Part shown: in pieces, positions 1-5,613 of the stretch
Layout of the letters: each line of letters begins with the position of its first letter
How positions within the stretch are numbered: position 1 is the first letter of the stretch
Source of the DNA: Vulcanimicrobiota bacterium
GTDB lineage: Bacteria > Vulcanimicrobiota > Vulcanimicrobiia > Vulcanimicrobiales > Vulcanimicrobiaceae
Direction: 5' to 3'
Assembly (NCBI GenBank): GCA_013289785.1
Contig: JABCZE010000127.1
Location: 1-5,614 of the forward strand
DNA length: 5,614 bases
Translations under genes and position numbers: made by a program
The notes under the pieces: model-generated
Seen by the model: only the letters and a program-made list of their open reading frames with translations
Databases searched by the model: none
What the model was told of the DNA's origin: nothing

Positions 1-1
1 T

Positions 2-1216
2 TTCATGACCGGCGGATTCACGACCGTCTTCGAAGAGGTCGTGTTGATCGGAACCGCCGGCGCGTTGCTGCTCTATAGCGCGATCGGCCCGGCGTCGCGC
101 GTGGCCGGCACGGTTGCAATCATGTTGTGGAGCGCCTGCGGCGCGATGCTGATGGCGGGCGCCGCGAACCTGATCGCGATCTTTCTCGGGCTCGAACTGC
201 TCTCGCTCGGTTTATATGCGCTCTGCGCTGCCGTGGATCGAAAGACCGCGCGAGAGTCGGCGCTCAAGTATTTGATCCTGAGCTCGACCGCTACGGCGTT
301 CTTGCTTTTCGGCGCGGCGTTGCTTTTCGGCGCGACGGGCAGCGTCATGCTGGCCGATCTGCTCAATCCGTCGCTAGTCTCGAACCCGATCTTTTGGATG
401 GGCGCCGGCATGTTTCTGATCGGCCTGGTTTTTAAGCTGAGCCTCGTGCCGTTCCACACCTGGACGCCCGACGTCTTCGAAGGAGCGCCGTTGCCGGTCA
501 CCGCCTTTATGAGCGTGGTAACCAAGGCCGGCGCGCTCGCCGTCTTGGCGCGATTTACTTATGCGGCGTTGCCGGCGGGAGTCGGCGCGAAACTCTTGTT
601 GCCCGTATGGATCCTGGCGGGCATTTCGATGATCGTGGGCAACGTCGGTATGCTCGCGCAACGCGATCTCAAGCGGCTGCTGGCATATTCGGGCATCGCG
701 CAGATCGGATACATCGTCGTCGCGCTCGCGGGGGGAACGCCGCTGGGGTTGCGTTACGCAATTTATTACTTGACGGCGTATGCCTTCATGAACTTGGGCG
801 CGTTTGCGGTCGCCGCTTCGATCTCGGGGCCCGGCGAAGAGGGGGCGGAGCTGGACAGTTATAACGGTCTGGCGCGCCGGCGGCCGTGGCTTGCCGCGGC
901 GATGACCGTCTTTCTGCTGGCTCTCTCCGGCTTGCCGCCGACCGCGGGTTTCCTGGGGAAAATCTTGATCCTCGCAGTGACGGTGGCAAACGGCTATATC
1001 TGGCTCGCCGCCGCGCTGATCGTGGGCACGGCGATCTCGCTCTACGCCTACGCAAAAGTGATCCGCGCGATGTATGCCCCGGAGGACGGCCAACATGACG
1101 ACCTGCGCCCCTTCGTTCCCCTGGCCTGGGCGGGGGCGGCAGTCTGCGCCGTCGCCGTCATCGCGATGACGTTCTACCCGCTCACCCCCAGCAACGTGCT
1201 GCCCCTCGTCCGCTAG
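2..1216 (+). CDS. nuoN: NADH-quinone oxidoreductase subunit N (complex I), 5' end cut by window
   Basis: This is a proton-pumping, antiporter-like membrane subunit of respiratory complex I (NDH-1), a polytopic inner-membrane protein. About eleven or twelve hydrophobic segments are visible. Numbering from the ATG at 5, family signatures appear in order: FLGLELLSL (60-68) with the conserved membrane glutamate E64; FKLSLVPFHTWTPDVFEGAP (143-162) with lysine K144; K174; LKRLLAYSGIAQIGY (222-236) with K223; and GFLGK (315-319) with K319 in the distal half-channel. These match the Glu/Lys relay known from E. coli NuoN. The ATG at 5 is probably internal: the visible part is 403 residues against roughly 480 for the family, the missing 65-80 residues are the first membrane helices, and the frame is open to the window edge. 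NuoN usually ends a nuoA-N operon, so the rest of the operon is expected to the left. MrpD/NuoM-type antiporters are less likely given the ELLSL and TPDVFEGAP signatures. Confidence 0.95.
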   Translation, partial: FMTGGFTTVFEEVVLIGTAGALLLYSAIGPASRVAGTVAIMLWSACGAMLMAGAANLIAIFLGLELLSLGLYALCAAVDRKTARESALKYLILSSTATAFLLFGAALLFGATGSVMLADLLNPSLVSNPIFWMGAGMFLIGLVFKLSLVPFHTWTPDVFEGAPLPVTAFMSVVTKAGALAVLARFTYAALPAGVGAKLLLPVWILAGISMIVGNVGMLAQRDLKRLLAYSGIAQIGYIVVALAGGTPLGLRYAIYYLTAYAFMNLGAFAVAASISGPGEEGAELDSYNGLARRRPWLAAAMTVFLLALSGLPPTAGFLGKILILAVTVANGYIWLAAALIVGTAISLYAYAKVIRAMYAPEDGQHDDLRPFVPLAWAGAAVCAVAVIAMTFYPLTPSNVLPLVR

Positions 1217-1217
1217 C

Positions 1218-1232
1218 GCGGCGTCACGCCGC
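1218..1232. repeat. short perfect palindrome just after nuoN stop
   Basis: Seven-base arms (GCGGCGT / ACGCCGC) flank a single central C, starting two bases after the nuoN stop codon. As RNA it could form a small GC-rich hairpin with a tight loop. No T-run follows, so it is not a canonical intrinsic terminator. It might protect the 3' end of the nuo message or be chance in GC-rich DNA. Confidence 0.3.
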
Positions 1233-1260
1233 CCAGCAGCCGTGCGCTATAGTCGTCGAA

Positions 1261-1266
1261 GAGGTG
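1261..1266 (+). promoter_or_regulatory. Shine-Dalgarno site of the TPR gene
   Basis: GAGGTG lies six bases before the ATG at 1273. This supports 1273 as the start rather than the in-frame GTG at 1264, which is itself part of this ribosome binding site. Confidence 0.7.
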
Positions 1267-1272
1267 TCTACC

Positions 1273-2469
1273 ATGATTCGACGCGCATTTGCCGCCCTGG
1301 TTTTGGCGGTTCTGCCATTGACCGCGACGTTCGCGGGTTCGGTAAGGGCACAGGACGCGGATATCATTCCGATCGACGCCCACGCCGCCGTGGACCAGCA
1401 GGCCGCGATCCTGTATGCCCGCCAATTGATCGCCGCGGGCCAGCTCGATCGAGCGGTCGAAGCCATGGAGAGTTTTGTCGCGACCCATCCGAAAGGCGTC
1501 GAGGCGGCGCGATTTCTCGGCGACCTCTATTACCGGCAGGGGCGCTTCGATAAAGCCGAAGCGATCTACCTGGGGCTTCTCGCTCGCAATTCGCACGATA
1601 AGGAGACGCACAATCGCCTCGGCGTCGTCTATGCCAGCGAGGCCCGCGTGGACGACGCGATCTTCCAGTTCCAAAGCGCACTGCCCGGCACCGATTCGAT
1701 TAAAGACCTAGTCATGCTGCATCTGCGCAAGGGCGATCTGCCGCAATATCAGGCTGAGATGCAACGCGTTGCAAACGCCAATCCGACCGACTCGGATCTG
1801 CAAGAAGAACTCGGCGAAGTCTTTGAAGCGCTCCATCGCCCGGCTCAGGCGATCGTCTATTTTCGGCGGGCGCTCGATAGCGACTCGACCTCGATTGCCG
1901 CGCTCAACGGCGCCGGCATGGCGTACCTCGACATCCACGATTTCACCACGGCGCTTGGCTATCTCAACAACTGTCTCAACGCCGATCCCATCAACTACGC
2001 CTGCCTCGACAACGTGGGAGTGGCAAAAATACAGGCCGGCCAGTACGGAGACGCCATCTCAGTCTTTACGCGCGCGCGCCGGTTGGAGCCCGAACGCCCG
2101 GAAGCCCTCGTCAACTTTGGTTACCTCGCCGACCTTCGCGGCGACTGGAAGCGCGCGGTTGCGTACTACGTGGAAGCGATTTCCGTCGATCCGTATGTTC
2201 CCGAATCGTACGTAAACTTAGGCATCGACTACGAAAAGAACGATCTCTATCCGTTGGCGCAAGCGGCGCTGCTCAAAGGCGTCGCCGCCGCACCCTACGA
2301 CGGCCGCGTGCACTACCTGCTCGCGCGCGCATACGCGGCGCAAGGGAAGAAAGAACTGGCGTTAGAGCAGCTCAAAGCGGCAGCGACTTCGCTCGATCCC
2401 GACGTCGCGCAGATTGCCAAAGAGGAGACGGCTCGCCTTACCGCCTCAGCCGACTCGTCGCCGTTGTAA
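1273..2469 (+). CDS. exported tetratricopeptide-repeat protein
   Basis: A protein of 398 residues with an N-terminal Sec signal peptide: basic MIRR, a hydrophobic core at about 5-22, and a probable cleavage after V-R-A at 26, giving a mature start at QDAD. The rest is almost entirely TPR units of about 34 residues, roughly at 42-75, 76-109, 110-140, 141-173 (degenerate), 174-207, 208-241, 242-275, 276-309, 310-343 and 344-377. They show the usual small/large pattern, for example LGDLYYRQGRFDKAEAIY and VNFGYLADLRGDWKRAVAYY. TPR arrays form superhelical protein-binding scaffolds; with a signal peptide this one should act outside the cytoplasm, perhaps in envelope assembly, but the partner cannot be read from sequence. 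It lies 56 bases after nuoN on the same strand, so co-transcription is possible, though it is not a complex I subunit. The start is set by the GAGGTG site and the signal peptide. No catalytic domain is visible. Confidence 0.9.
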   Translation: MIRRAFAALVLAVLPLTATFAGSVRAQDADIIPIDAHAAVDQQAAILYARQLIAAGQLDRAVEAMESFVATHPKGVEAARFLGDLYYRQGRFDKAEAIYLGLLARNSHDKETHNRLGVVYASEARVDDAIFQFQSALPGTDSIKDLVMLHLRKGDLPQYQAEMQRVANANPTDSDLQEELGEVFEALHRPAQAIVYFRRALDSDSTSIAALNGAGMAYLDIHDFTTALGYLNNCLNADPINYACLDNVGVAKIQAGQYGDAISVFTRARRLEPERPEALVNFGYLADLRGDWKRAVAYYVEAISVDPYVPESYVNLGIDYEKNDLYPLAQAALLKGVAAAPYDGRVHYLLARAYAAQGKKELALEQLKAAATSLDPDVAQIAKEETARLTASADSSPL

Positions 2470-2479
2470 TGAACGGGAT

Positions 2480-2599
2480 GTGAACGAGTTCGTGGCCTCC
2501 AGAGACTCTAGACCGCCGGCGCCTCCTCCGCCGCCACCCCCGACGCCGCAAAGCGTTCAGGTGATTCTCCGCGAGGGCAATCCACCGCCCCGTCCATAG
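2480..2599 (+). CDS. possible very short proline-rich ORF (doubtful)
   Basis: A GTG start ten bases after the TPR gene stop would give 39 residues containing a PPAPPPPPPPTP stretch, then QSVQVILREGNPPPRP and a TAG stop. The second half looks protein-like, but there is no clear ribosome binding site and the proline run can arise from simple CCN-rich DNA. The same frame continues upstream inside the TPR gene, so it may be only the tail of a shadow frame. No family is recognised. Confidence 0.2.
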   Translation: MNEFVASRDSRPPAPPPPPPPTPQSVQVILREGNPPPRP

Positions 2600-2762
2600 T
2601 GAATCCAGACGATTTGGTCCGATCTCGGGGCGTCTCTTTCGGAAAGGGCGTCTTTCAGTTCACCCGCGTATCGACGGCGAACCTCTAGCAGCCGATGCTC
2701 TGGCGGCCTACAAAACCGCGCTCGACATTGCGTTAGGCGGCGCGATAGTGAGCGCGCCGTGA
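2599..2762 (+). pseudogene. possible remnant of a small gene, two frames
   Basis: A GTG at 2599 overlaps the preceding TAG by one base and opens a 29-codon frame (VNPDDLVRSRGVSFGKG... ending TANL) that stops at the TAG at 2686. In the next frame, a coding-like stretch runs to the TGA at 2760-2762; it includes HPRIDGEPLAADALAAYKTA and ends IALGGAIVSAP. That second frame is open from 2565 but has no ATG, GTG or TTG start. Together these could be one small gene broken by a frameshift near 2650-2670, or chance. No family is recognised and no ribosome binding site is evident. Confidence 0.2.
2738..2759. repeat. GC-rich hairpin in the intergenic region
   Basis: Perfect seven-base arms (CGGCGCG / CGCGCCG) surround an eight-base loop. 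There is no T-run on either side, so it is not a standard intrinsic terminator. It lies about 270 bases after the TPR gene stop and overlaps the end of the doubtful coding-like stretch. Confidence 0.35.
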
Positions 2763-2898
2763 CAAAACATAGACTGGTCTTATGCTATCGCCGCATCGAT
2801 GGCTAACTCCAAGCGTTGACCGTAATGGCACCGTTTCTGTGGCCCGTACTTTTTCGTCATAACCAATTTGCGACCCAAAAAAGCTACGAGACTCTTCT

Positions 2899-3855
2899 TT
2901 ACTGCCAGCTAAACACGACTAGGCCGTTGTGCGCCGACTTTTTCCACCCTTGCCACATATGCACGTTCGTGGCACTCGACTCGGCGTAGGACGAGCCGCC
3001 CCCGCCGCCTCCTCCCTTGCCAAAATAACCGCTGCTCGTAATGCCCGCACCGCCTGCTCCGCCGCCACCACCGCCGTAGTACCCACCTCCACCAGCACCC
3101 CCGCCGGCACCGGCGTAGTAGCCTCCATACTTGGTGCTCCGCTTACCGCCCCCGCCTCCACCACCTTGGCCGAGCGAACCCGCGCTGCCGGCACCTCCGG
3201 AATAATACGAGCCCCGGCCACCGCTGCCGCCGCTCCCTCCGGCGTCCTGTGTCCCGCCGCCACCACCACCGGAACCGTCACCGTAATAGTAGTTCGAGCC
3301 GCCGGCGCCGCCGATGAGGCCACCGCCCTTGCCGCCGCCCGCCGCGGGGTACGCGAACCAGGCAGCTCCGCCGGTACCCCCACCTCCGCCGGCCACCACA
3401 ATGCGAGTAGAGAGGCTTCCGGGATATTCACGCACATCGGATGCGCCGCCACCTCCGTAACCGTAGGTACCGTATCTGGCAGCGCCACCGTCGGCTCCGC
3501 CGTTAAAGCCGCCGTTCTGCCCGGAACCGTTGCCGCCGACGTACACTGCCAGCCTTTCTCCAGGGGTCACGGGGATAAGGGCACTCACGCGTCCGCCGAG
3601 CGCGACGTGATCGTCGTCGCTCGAGCCCACAGCGCCGTGAGCGCCCAGAACAATGACCTTCAGCTGCCTCACGCCCGCCGGTACCTTGAACTCTTGCGAG
3701 GCGCCCGTGTAGTTGAACGTCTTATGGTACGGAAAAGTGTTAGGCACCGCGGTCGCCGGCACGACGCCGTTACTAGCTTGGCCGCCGCAACCCGCGAGCA
3801 TTGCCACAGCCACGCCGGCACCTAAAGCGTAGCGACCAAGACGTAGGTCAATCAT
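2899..3855 (-). CDS. glycine-rich-domain lipoprotein
   Basis: A 318-residue protein beginning with a lipoprotein signal peptide: basic residues R5 and R8, a hydrophobic stretch 9-20, and lipobox L20-A21-G22-C23, so it should be lipid-anchored through Cys23. After a short linker comes a beta-sandwich-like segment at 44-107 (FNYTGASQEFKVPAGV, then VTPGERLAVYVGG). A very glycine-rich region of about 110-290 follows, with GGFNGGADGG, GGGGASDVREYP, RIVVAGGGGGTGG and repeated GGxYYGGGG blocks. It closes with a strand, NGLVVFSWQ. This order of motifs matches the bacterial glycine-rich domain family that I recall as Pfam PF12810 (ALK/LTK-like glycine-rich domain); family assignment is from memory. 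The domain is thought structural or adhesive; no catalytic residues are apparent. Start choice is firm because of the strong ribosome binding site and the signal peptide. It is divergent from the metallo-beta-lactamase-like gene and convergent with the TPR gene. Confidence 0.87.
   Translation of the reverse strand: MIDLRLGRYALGAGVAVAMLAGCGGQASNGVVPATAVPNTFPYHKTFNYTGASQEFKVPAGVRQLKVIVLGAHGAVGSSDDDHVALGGRVSALIPVTPGERLAVYVGGNGSGQNGGFNGGADGGAARYGTYGYGGGGASDVREYPGSLSTRIVVAGGGGGTGGAAWFAYPAAGGGKGGGLIGGAGGSNYYYGDGSGGGGGGTQDAGGSGGSGGRGSYYSGGAGSAGSLGQGGGGGGGKRSTKYGGYYAGAGGGAGGGGYYGGGGGGAGGAGITSSGYFGKGGGGGGGSSYAESSATNVHMWQGWKKSAHNGLVVFSWQ
2990..3500. repeat. low-complexity GGN/CCN-rich coding segment
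   Basis: Inside the glycine-rich lipoprotein gene, runs of GGN codons (read as CCN on the plus strand) repeat irregularly. They encode the GGGGGG-type blocks spaced by Tyr, Ser and Ala. The segment leaves long stop-free frames on the opposite strand and is prone to slippage, so length variation between strains is expected. Confidence 0.6.
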
Positions 3856-4009
3856 TCTCGTTGCCTCCTAAAAGTCGTCGAAAGCGCAAAAGCTCCGGTA
3901 GAAAGGTTGAACGCCGATCTGGTAGATGCCCCCCAACCACGCAGGCACGGCTACGCTGCGGCCGTCTGGAACACGGGGTCCGAGCCTCAGCCTTGAATAC
4001 AGCCGCCGG
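3856..4009. other. divergent intergenic region, probable promoters
   Basis: This separates the lipoprotein start (-) from the signal-peptide ATG of the MBL-fold gene (+). Promoters for both must lie here or nearby, but I cannot pick -35/-10 pairs with confidence. No clear Shine-Dalgarno site precedes the ATG at 4010 (the bases before it read GCCGCCGG). No operator-like palindrome was seen. Confidence 0.45.
3864..3869 (-). promoter_or_regulatory. strong Shine-Dalgarno site of the lipoprotein gene
   Basis: Reading the minus strand, AGGAGG is followed by an eight-base spacer and the ATG at 3855. This is a full anti-16S match, the best ribosome binding site in the window, and fixes the start of the glycine-rich lipoprotein. 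Confidence 0.85.
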
Positions 4010-4097
4010 ATGAAACCTTGGGCTGCGGCTCTCGTGGCTGTACTTCTCGGCGCCCCGCTACCACGCGGCTCGTGCGGAAGATCCGGCGCCGTCAAAC
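4010..4097 (+). pseudogene. signal peptide region of the MBL-fold gene, out of frame with its body
   Basis: From the ATG at 4010 the sequence reads MKPWAAALVAVLLGAP, a good signal-peptide n- and h-region, but this frame does not continue into the enzyme-like body and stops at 4136-4138. In the body's frame, the bases just upstream of 4098 read YHAARA-EDPAPSN, a classic A-x-A cleavage site followed by a mature start. Removing one C from the C4 run at 4053-4056 joins the two as MKPWAAALVAVLLGARYHAARA, 22 residues, cleaved before EDPAPS. The full protein would then be about 259 residues, close to CphA-type enzymes of about 254. So the sequence carries a one-base insertion (or a sequencing error) inside the signal peptide. 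Without repair, only a start at the internal GTG 4098, lacking a signal peptide, remains. Confidence 0.75.
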
Positions 4098-4790
4098 GTG
4101 TCGATCAGTTGGCTTACCGGCTCGATTTATTTAGTTGAAGACGAAGCCTTCGACATACTGACTAATTCGTTAGTTTACGTCGGCCGCTCCCAAGTCACCG
4201 TTATAGGTGCGTCGTGGACGCCAGAGACCGCGAAGTTGGTCGCAAACCAGATCAAGACAATTACGCCGCTTCCCATCACTGAAGTAATCGACACCTCCCC
4301 AGATCCAGAATGGTCCGGTGGCAACGGCTACTGGAAGCGAATCGGAGCGAAGGTGCTCGCCATCGAAATTACCGCGAGACTGCTGCAGAATACTTGGCGC
4401 ACGACGGTAGCCGACTTTCGTCAAAGCCATCCTTCCTATCCAGACGAACCGCTCGTATTACCTACTGAAGTACATAGCGGTGATTTCCAACTTCAGGATG
4501 GTAATATTCGTTGCTTTTATATTGGCCCGTCTCACACGGCCGGCGACATCTTCGTCTACTTTCCCAAGGAGAGAGTGCTCGACGCCGGGTCTATCCTTAA
4601 AGAGCATCTTGGCAACATGGCGAAAGCCGACGTGACCGCGTATCCGCGTACTCTTCATCGGCTTGAGGCGCTCCATCTCGATACCAACATGATCGTCTCC
4701 GGGCACTGGTCACCAGTGCATGGCCCCGACCTCATCGAGCATTACCTGGAGCTTCGTCGAGAAAATGCGGCGCAGCCCACATCGCATTGA
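4098..4790 (+). CDS. subclass B2-like metallo-beta-lactamase-fold protein with replaced zinc ligands
   Basis: The body of 230 residues lines up nearly without gaps with the mature part of subclass B2 carbapenemases (CphA, Sfh-I) as I remember them: GSIYLVEDEAF (8-18), VTVIGASWTPETA (33-45), GGNGYWKRIGAKV (74-86), LVLPTEVHSGDF (119-130), FYIGPSHTAGDIFVYFP (140-156), SILKEHLGN (165-173) and SGHWSPVHGPDLIEHY (201-216). B2 enzymes are periplasmic, bind one catalytic zinc and hydrolyse carbapenems. Here His146 (H196 in standard numbering), Lys168 (K224) and His203 (H263) are kept. However, N116-x-H118-x-D120 is Ser67-Pro-Asp69-Pro-Glu71, and C221 is Ser165. Carbapenemase activity is therefore doubtful; Glu71, Asp69 or Ser165 might still hold a metal. 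The GTG at 4098 is unlikely to be the natural start: the true one is probably the ATG at 4010, separated by a frameshift. Base composition is lower in GC than nuoN (I count 63 of 120 at 4141-4260 against 37 of 60 at 601-660), hinting at a different history. It is divergent from the lipoprotein gene and convergent with the propeller gene. Confidence 0.87.
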   Translation: MSISWLTGSIYLVEDEAFDILTNSLVYVGRSQVTVIGASWTPETAKLVANQIKTITPLPITEVIDTSPDPEWSGGNGYWKRIGAKVLAIEITARLLQNTWRTTVADFRQSHPSYPDEPLVLPTEVHSGDFQLQDGNIRCFYIGPSHTAGDIFVYFPKERVLDAGSILKEHLGNMAKADVTAYPRTLHRLEALHLDTNMIVSGHWSPVHGPDLIEHYLELRRENAAQPTSH

Positions 4791-4798
4791 GCTCCCAG

Positions 4799-4832
4799 CG
4801 CCGGCGAGCGTCTCAATATACGCTCGCCGGCG
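4799..4832. terminator. 13-bp perfect inverted repeat, likely bidirectional terminator
   Basis: Perfect 13-base arms (CGCCGGCGAGCGT at 4799-4811 and its complement at 4820-4832) surround an eight-base loop, CTCAATAT. It starts nine bases after the MBL-fold gene stop and ends 28 bases before the stop of the convergent propeller gene, the expected place for a shared terminator. The T-run is poor on the plus strand (CTCTTC) and absent on the minus strand, so termination may be Rho-assisted or the stem may mainly protect 3' ends. Confidence 0.7.
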
Positions 4833-4860
4833 AGGACTCTTCATGACCGGTCGCGCGGTG

Positions 4861-5613
4861 TCAGATGCCCATTTGGCCCGGGTAGAACGCGACGCCCTCG
4901 TTGACTTGAAGGGGCGGGCCGATGCGCGAGCAGCAGGTGTACATCCGCAGTTGCTTGCCACCAGGGAACGACCAGGAAATCCCAACAGGCCCGTCTTGCG
5001 TGGTGTCCGTCGCACCGAGGACGATCCGGCCGCCTCTGTTCACGGCAATGCCTTCTGTCGCCGTGCCGGTTGCGATTGACTGACCCGTCGGCGATCCATT
5101 TTCGGTGTATTCAGTGATCGTGTGGCCGATGAGGTCGGTGACCAGCAGGTTGCCGGCGTTGTCAGGCTTGATGCCGCCGGGCGATTGCAGCACGATACCG
5201 AGGTCTTTCGCCCCCTTTTGCTTGCCAAGAGGGAACTCGACGACGATGCCATCGCCGACGGACTCGCCGGTTAAGAGCGCCACAAAGACGTTGCCGGCGG
5301 CGTCGCACGTCAGGAACGGGTTTCGGAAGTCGTTGGTATAGTCGAGGTTGCTCGTCGGCGTGGTACTCCCATGCGCGTAGACTTGGATGCTGGAGTGGTT
5401 GCTGCTACTGATGTCATAAAGGTCAGCCACATAGGCCGTGCCGTCGGGACAGACCGTTACGTCGATCGGGTAACCAACCGAGTCGGTAAGCGTCTTGCTC
5501 GGAGATAAAGCGCCGTGTGGATAAACCACGACGTTGCTCACGTTTGCGACCCAGAGGCTCCCCTTCGCGTCGACGAAAAGGCCCTCGGGCTCAACAAAGC
5601 CATTCGCGATCTG
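4861..5613 (-). CDS. NHL/SMP-30-like beta-propeller protein, 5' end cut by window
   Basis: 250 residues of the C-terminal part are visible. The frame stays open to the right edge, and QIANGFVEPEGLFVDAKG upstream of the GTG at 5541 is plainly part of the same repeat pattern, so that GTG is internal. Each blade has the form 'GLxVDxxGxLxVANxxxxxVxVYxxG': GLFVDAKGSLWVANVSNVVV, then VTVCPDGTAYVADLYD with IQVYAHGSTTP, then FLTCDAAGNVFVALLTGES, then IKPDNAGNLLVTDLIGHTIT, then GIAVNRGGRIVLGATDTT. At least five blades are seen, so a six-bladed propeller is likely. Such proteins are usually exported and may bind ligands or act as lactonase-like enzymes, but I see no catalytic metal ligands and make no substrate claim. 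A CC pair occurs near the C-terminus (TCCSRIGP). The gene is convergent with the MBL-fold gene and shares its hairpin. Confidence 0.82.
   Translation of the reverse strand, partial: QIANGFVEPEGLFVDAKGSLWVANVSNVVVYPHGALSPSKTLTDSVGYPIDVTVCPDGTAYVADLYDISSSNHSSIQVYAHGSTTPTSNLDYTNDFRNPFLTCDAAGNVFVALLTGESVGDGIVVEFPLGKQKGAKDLGIVLQSPGGIKPDNAGNLLVTDLIGHTITEYTENGSPTGQSIATGTATEGIAVNRGGRIVLGATDTTQDGPVGISWSFPGGKQLRMYTCCSRIGPPLQVNEGVAFYPGQMGI

Larger units (their letters stand above)
2470..2898. other. 429-base intergenic region, no convincing gene
   Basis: This lies between the convergent ends of the TPR gene (+) and the glycine-rich lipoprotein gene (-). It holds a proline-rich short frame (2480-2599), two further coding-like stretches in other frames up to 2762, and a GC hairpin at 2738-2759. 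The remainder (2763-2898) is richer in A and T and holds nothing I can name. An A6 run at 2877-2882 would be a U6 run in the minus-strand transcript shortly after the lipoprotein stop, but I see no good stem before it. Confidence 0.6.

Noticed and set aside
374..1096. Long minus-strand open frame (240 codons) within nuoN
   Set aside because: Its translation is rich in Arg, Gln and Asp with no domain; it is the antisense shadow of a GC-rich gene whose plus-strand product is clearly NuoN.
1248..1253. TATAGT as a -10 element for the TPR gene
   Set aside because: No acceptable -35 hexamer lies about 17 bases upstream, and a start site from it would fall almost on the ribosome binding site. Chance similarity is more likely.
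2877..2882. A6 run as the U-tract of a terminator for the minus-strand lipoprotein gene
   Set aside because: The bases before it on the minus strand form only a three-base stem, too weak for an intrinsic terminator.
2929..3825. Long open frame (298 codons) on the plus strand opposite the glycine-rich lipoprotein gene
   Set aside because: It is a by-product of GGN/CCN-rich DNA on the other strand. It lacks a ribosome binding site, and its Ala/Thr/Pro-rich translation looks random. The minus-strand gene has a lipobox, a strong ribosome binding site and a recognisable domain.
3926..4009. N-terminal extension of the MBL-fold signal peptide back to the ATG at 3926
   Set aside because: The added residues (MPPNHAGTATLRPSG...) would put a polar, proline-rich stretch ahead of the hydrophobic core, unlike a signal peptide. 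The ATG at 4010 gives a normal n-region, MKPW.
3868..4095. Minus-strand frame of 75 codons covering the divergent intergenic region
   Set aside because: It overlaps the signal peptide coding region of the MBL-fold gene on the other strand and contains the lipoprotein ribosome binding site at its end. No domain or ribosome binding site of its own was seen.
4710..5079. Two opposing short frames (4720-5079 plus, 4710-5015 minus) across the convergent gene ends
   Set aside because: Both cross the perfect hairpin and the stops of two well-supported genes. Their translations are Arg/Ala-rich without motifs.
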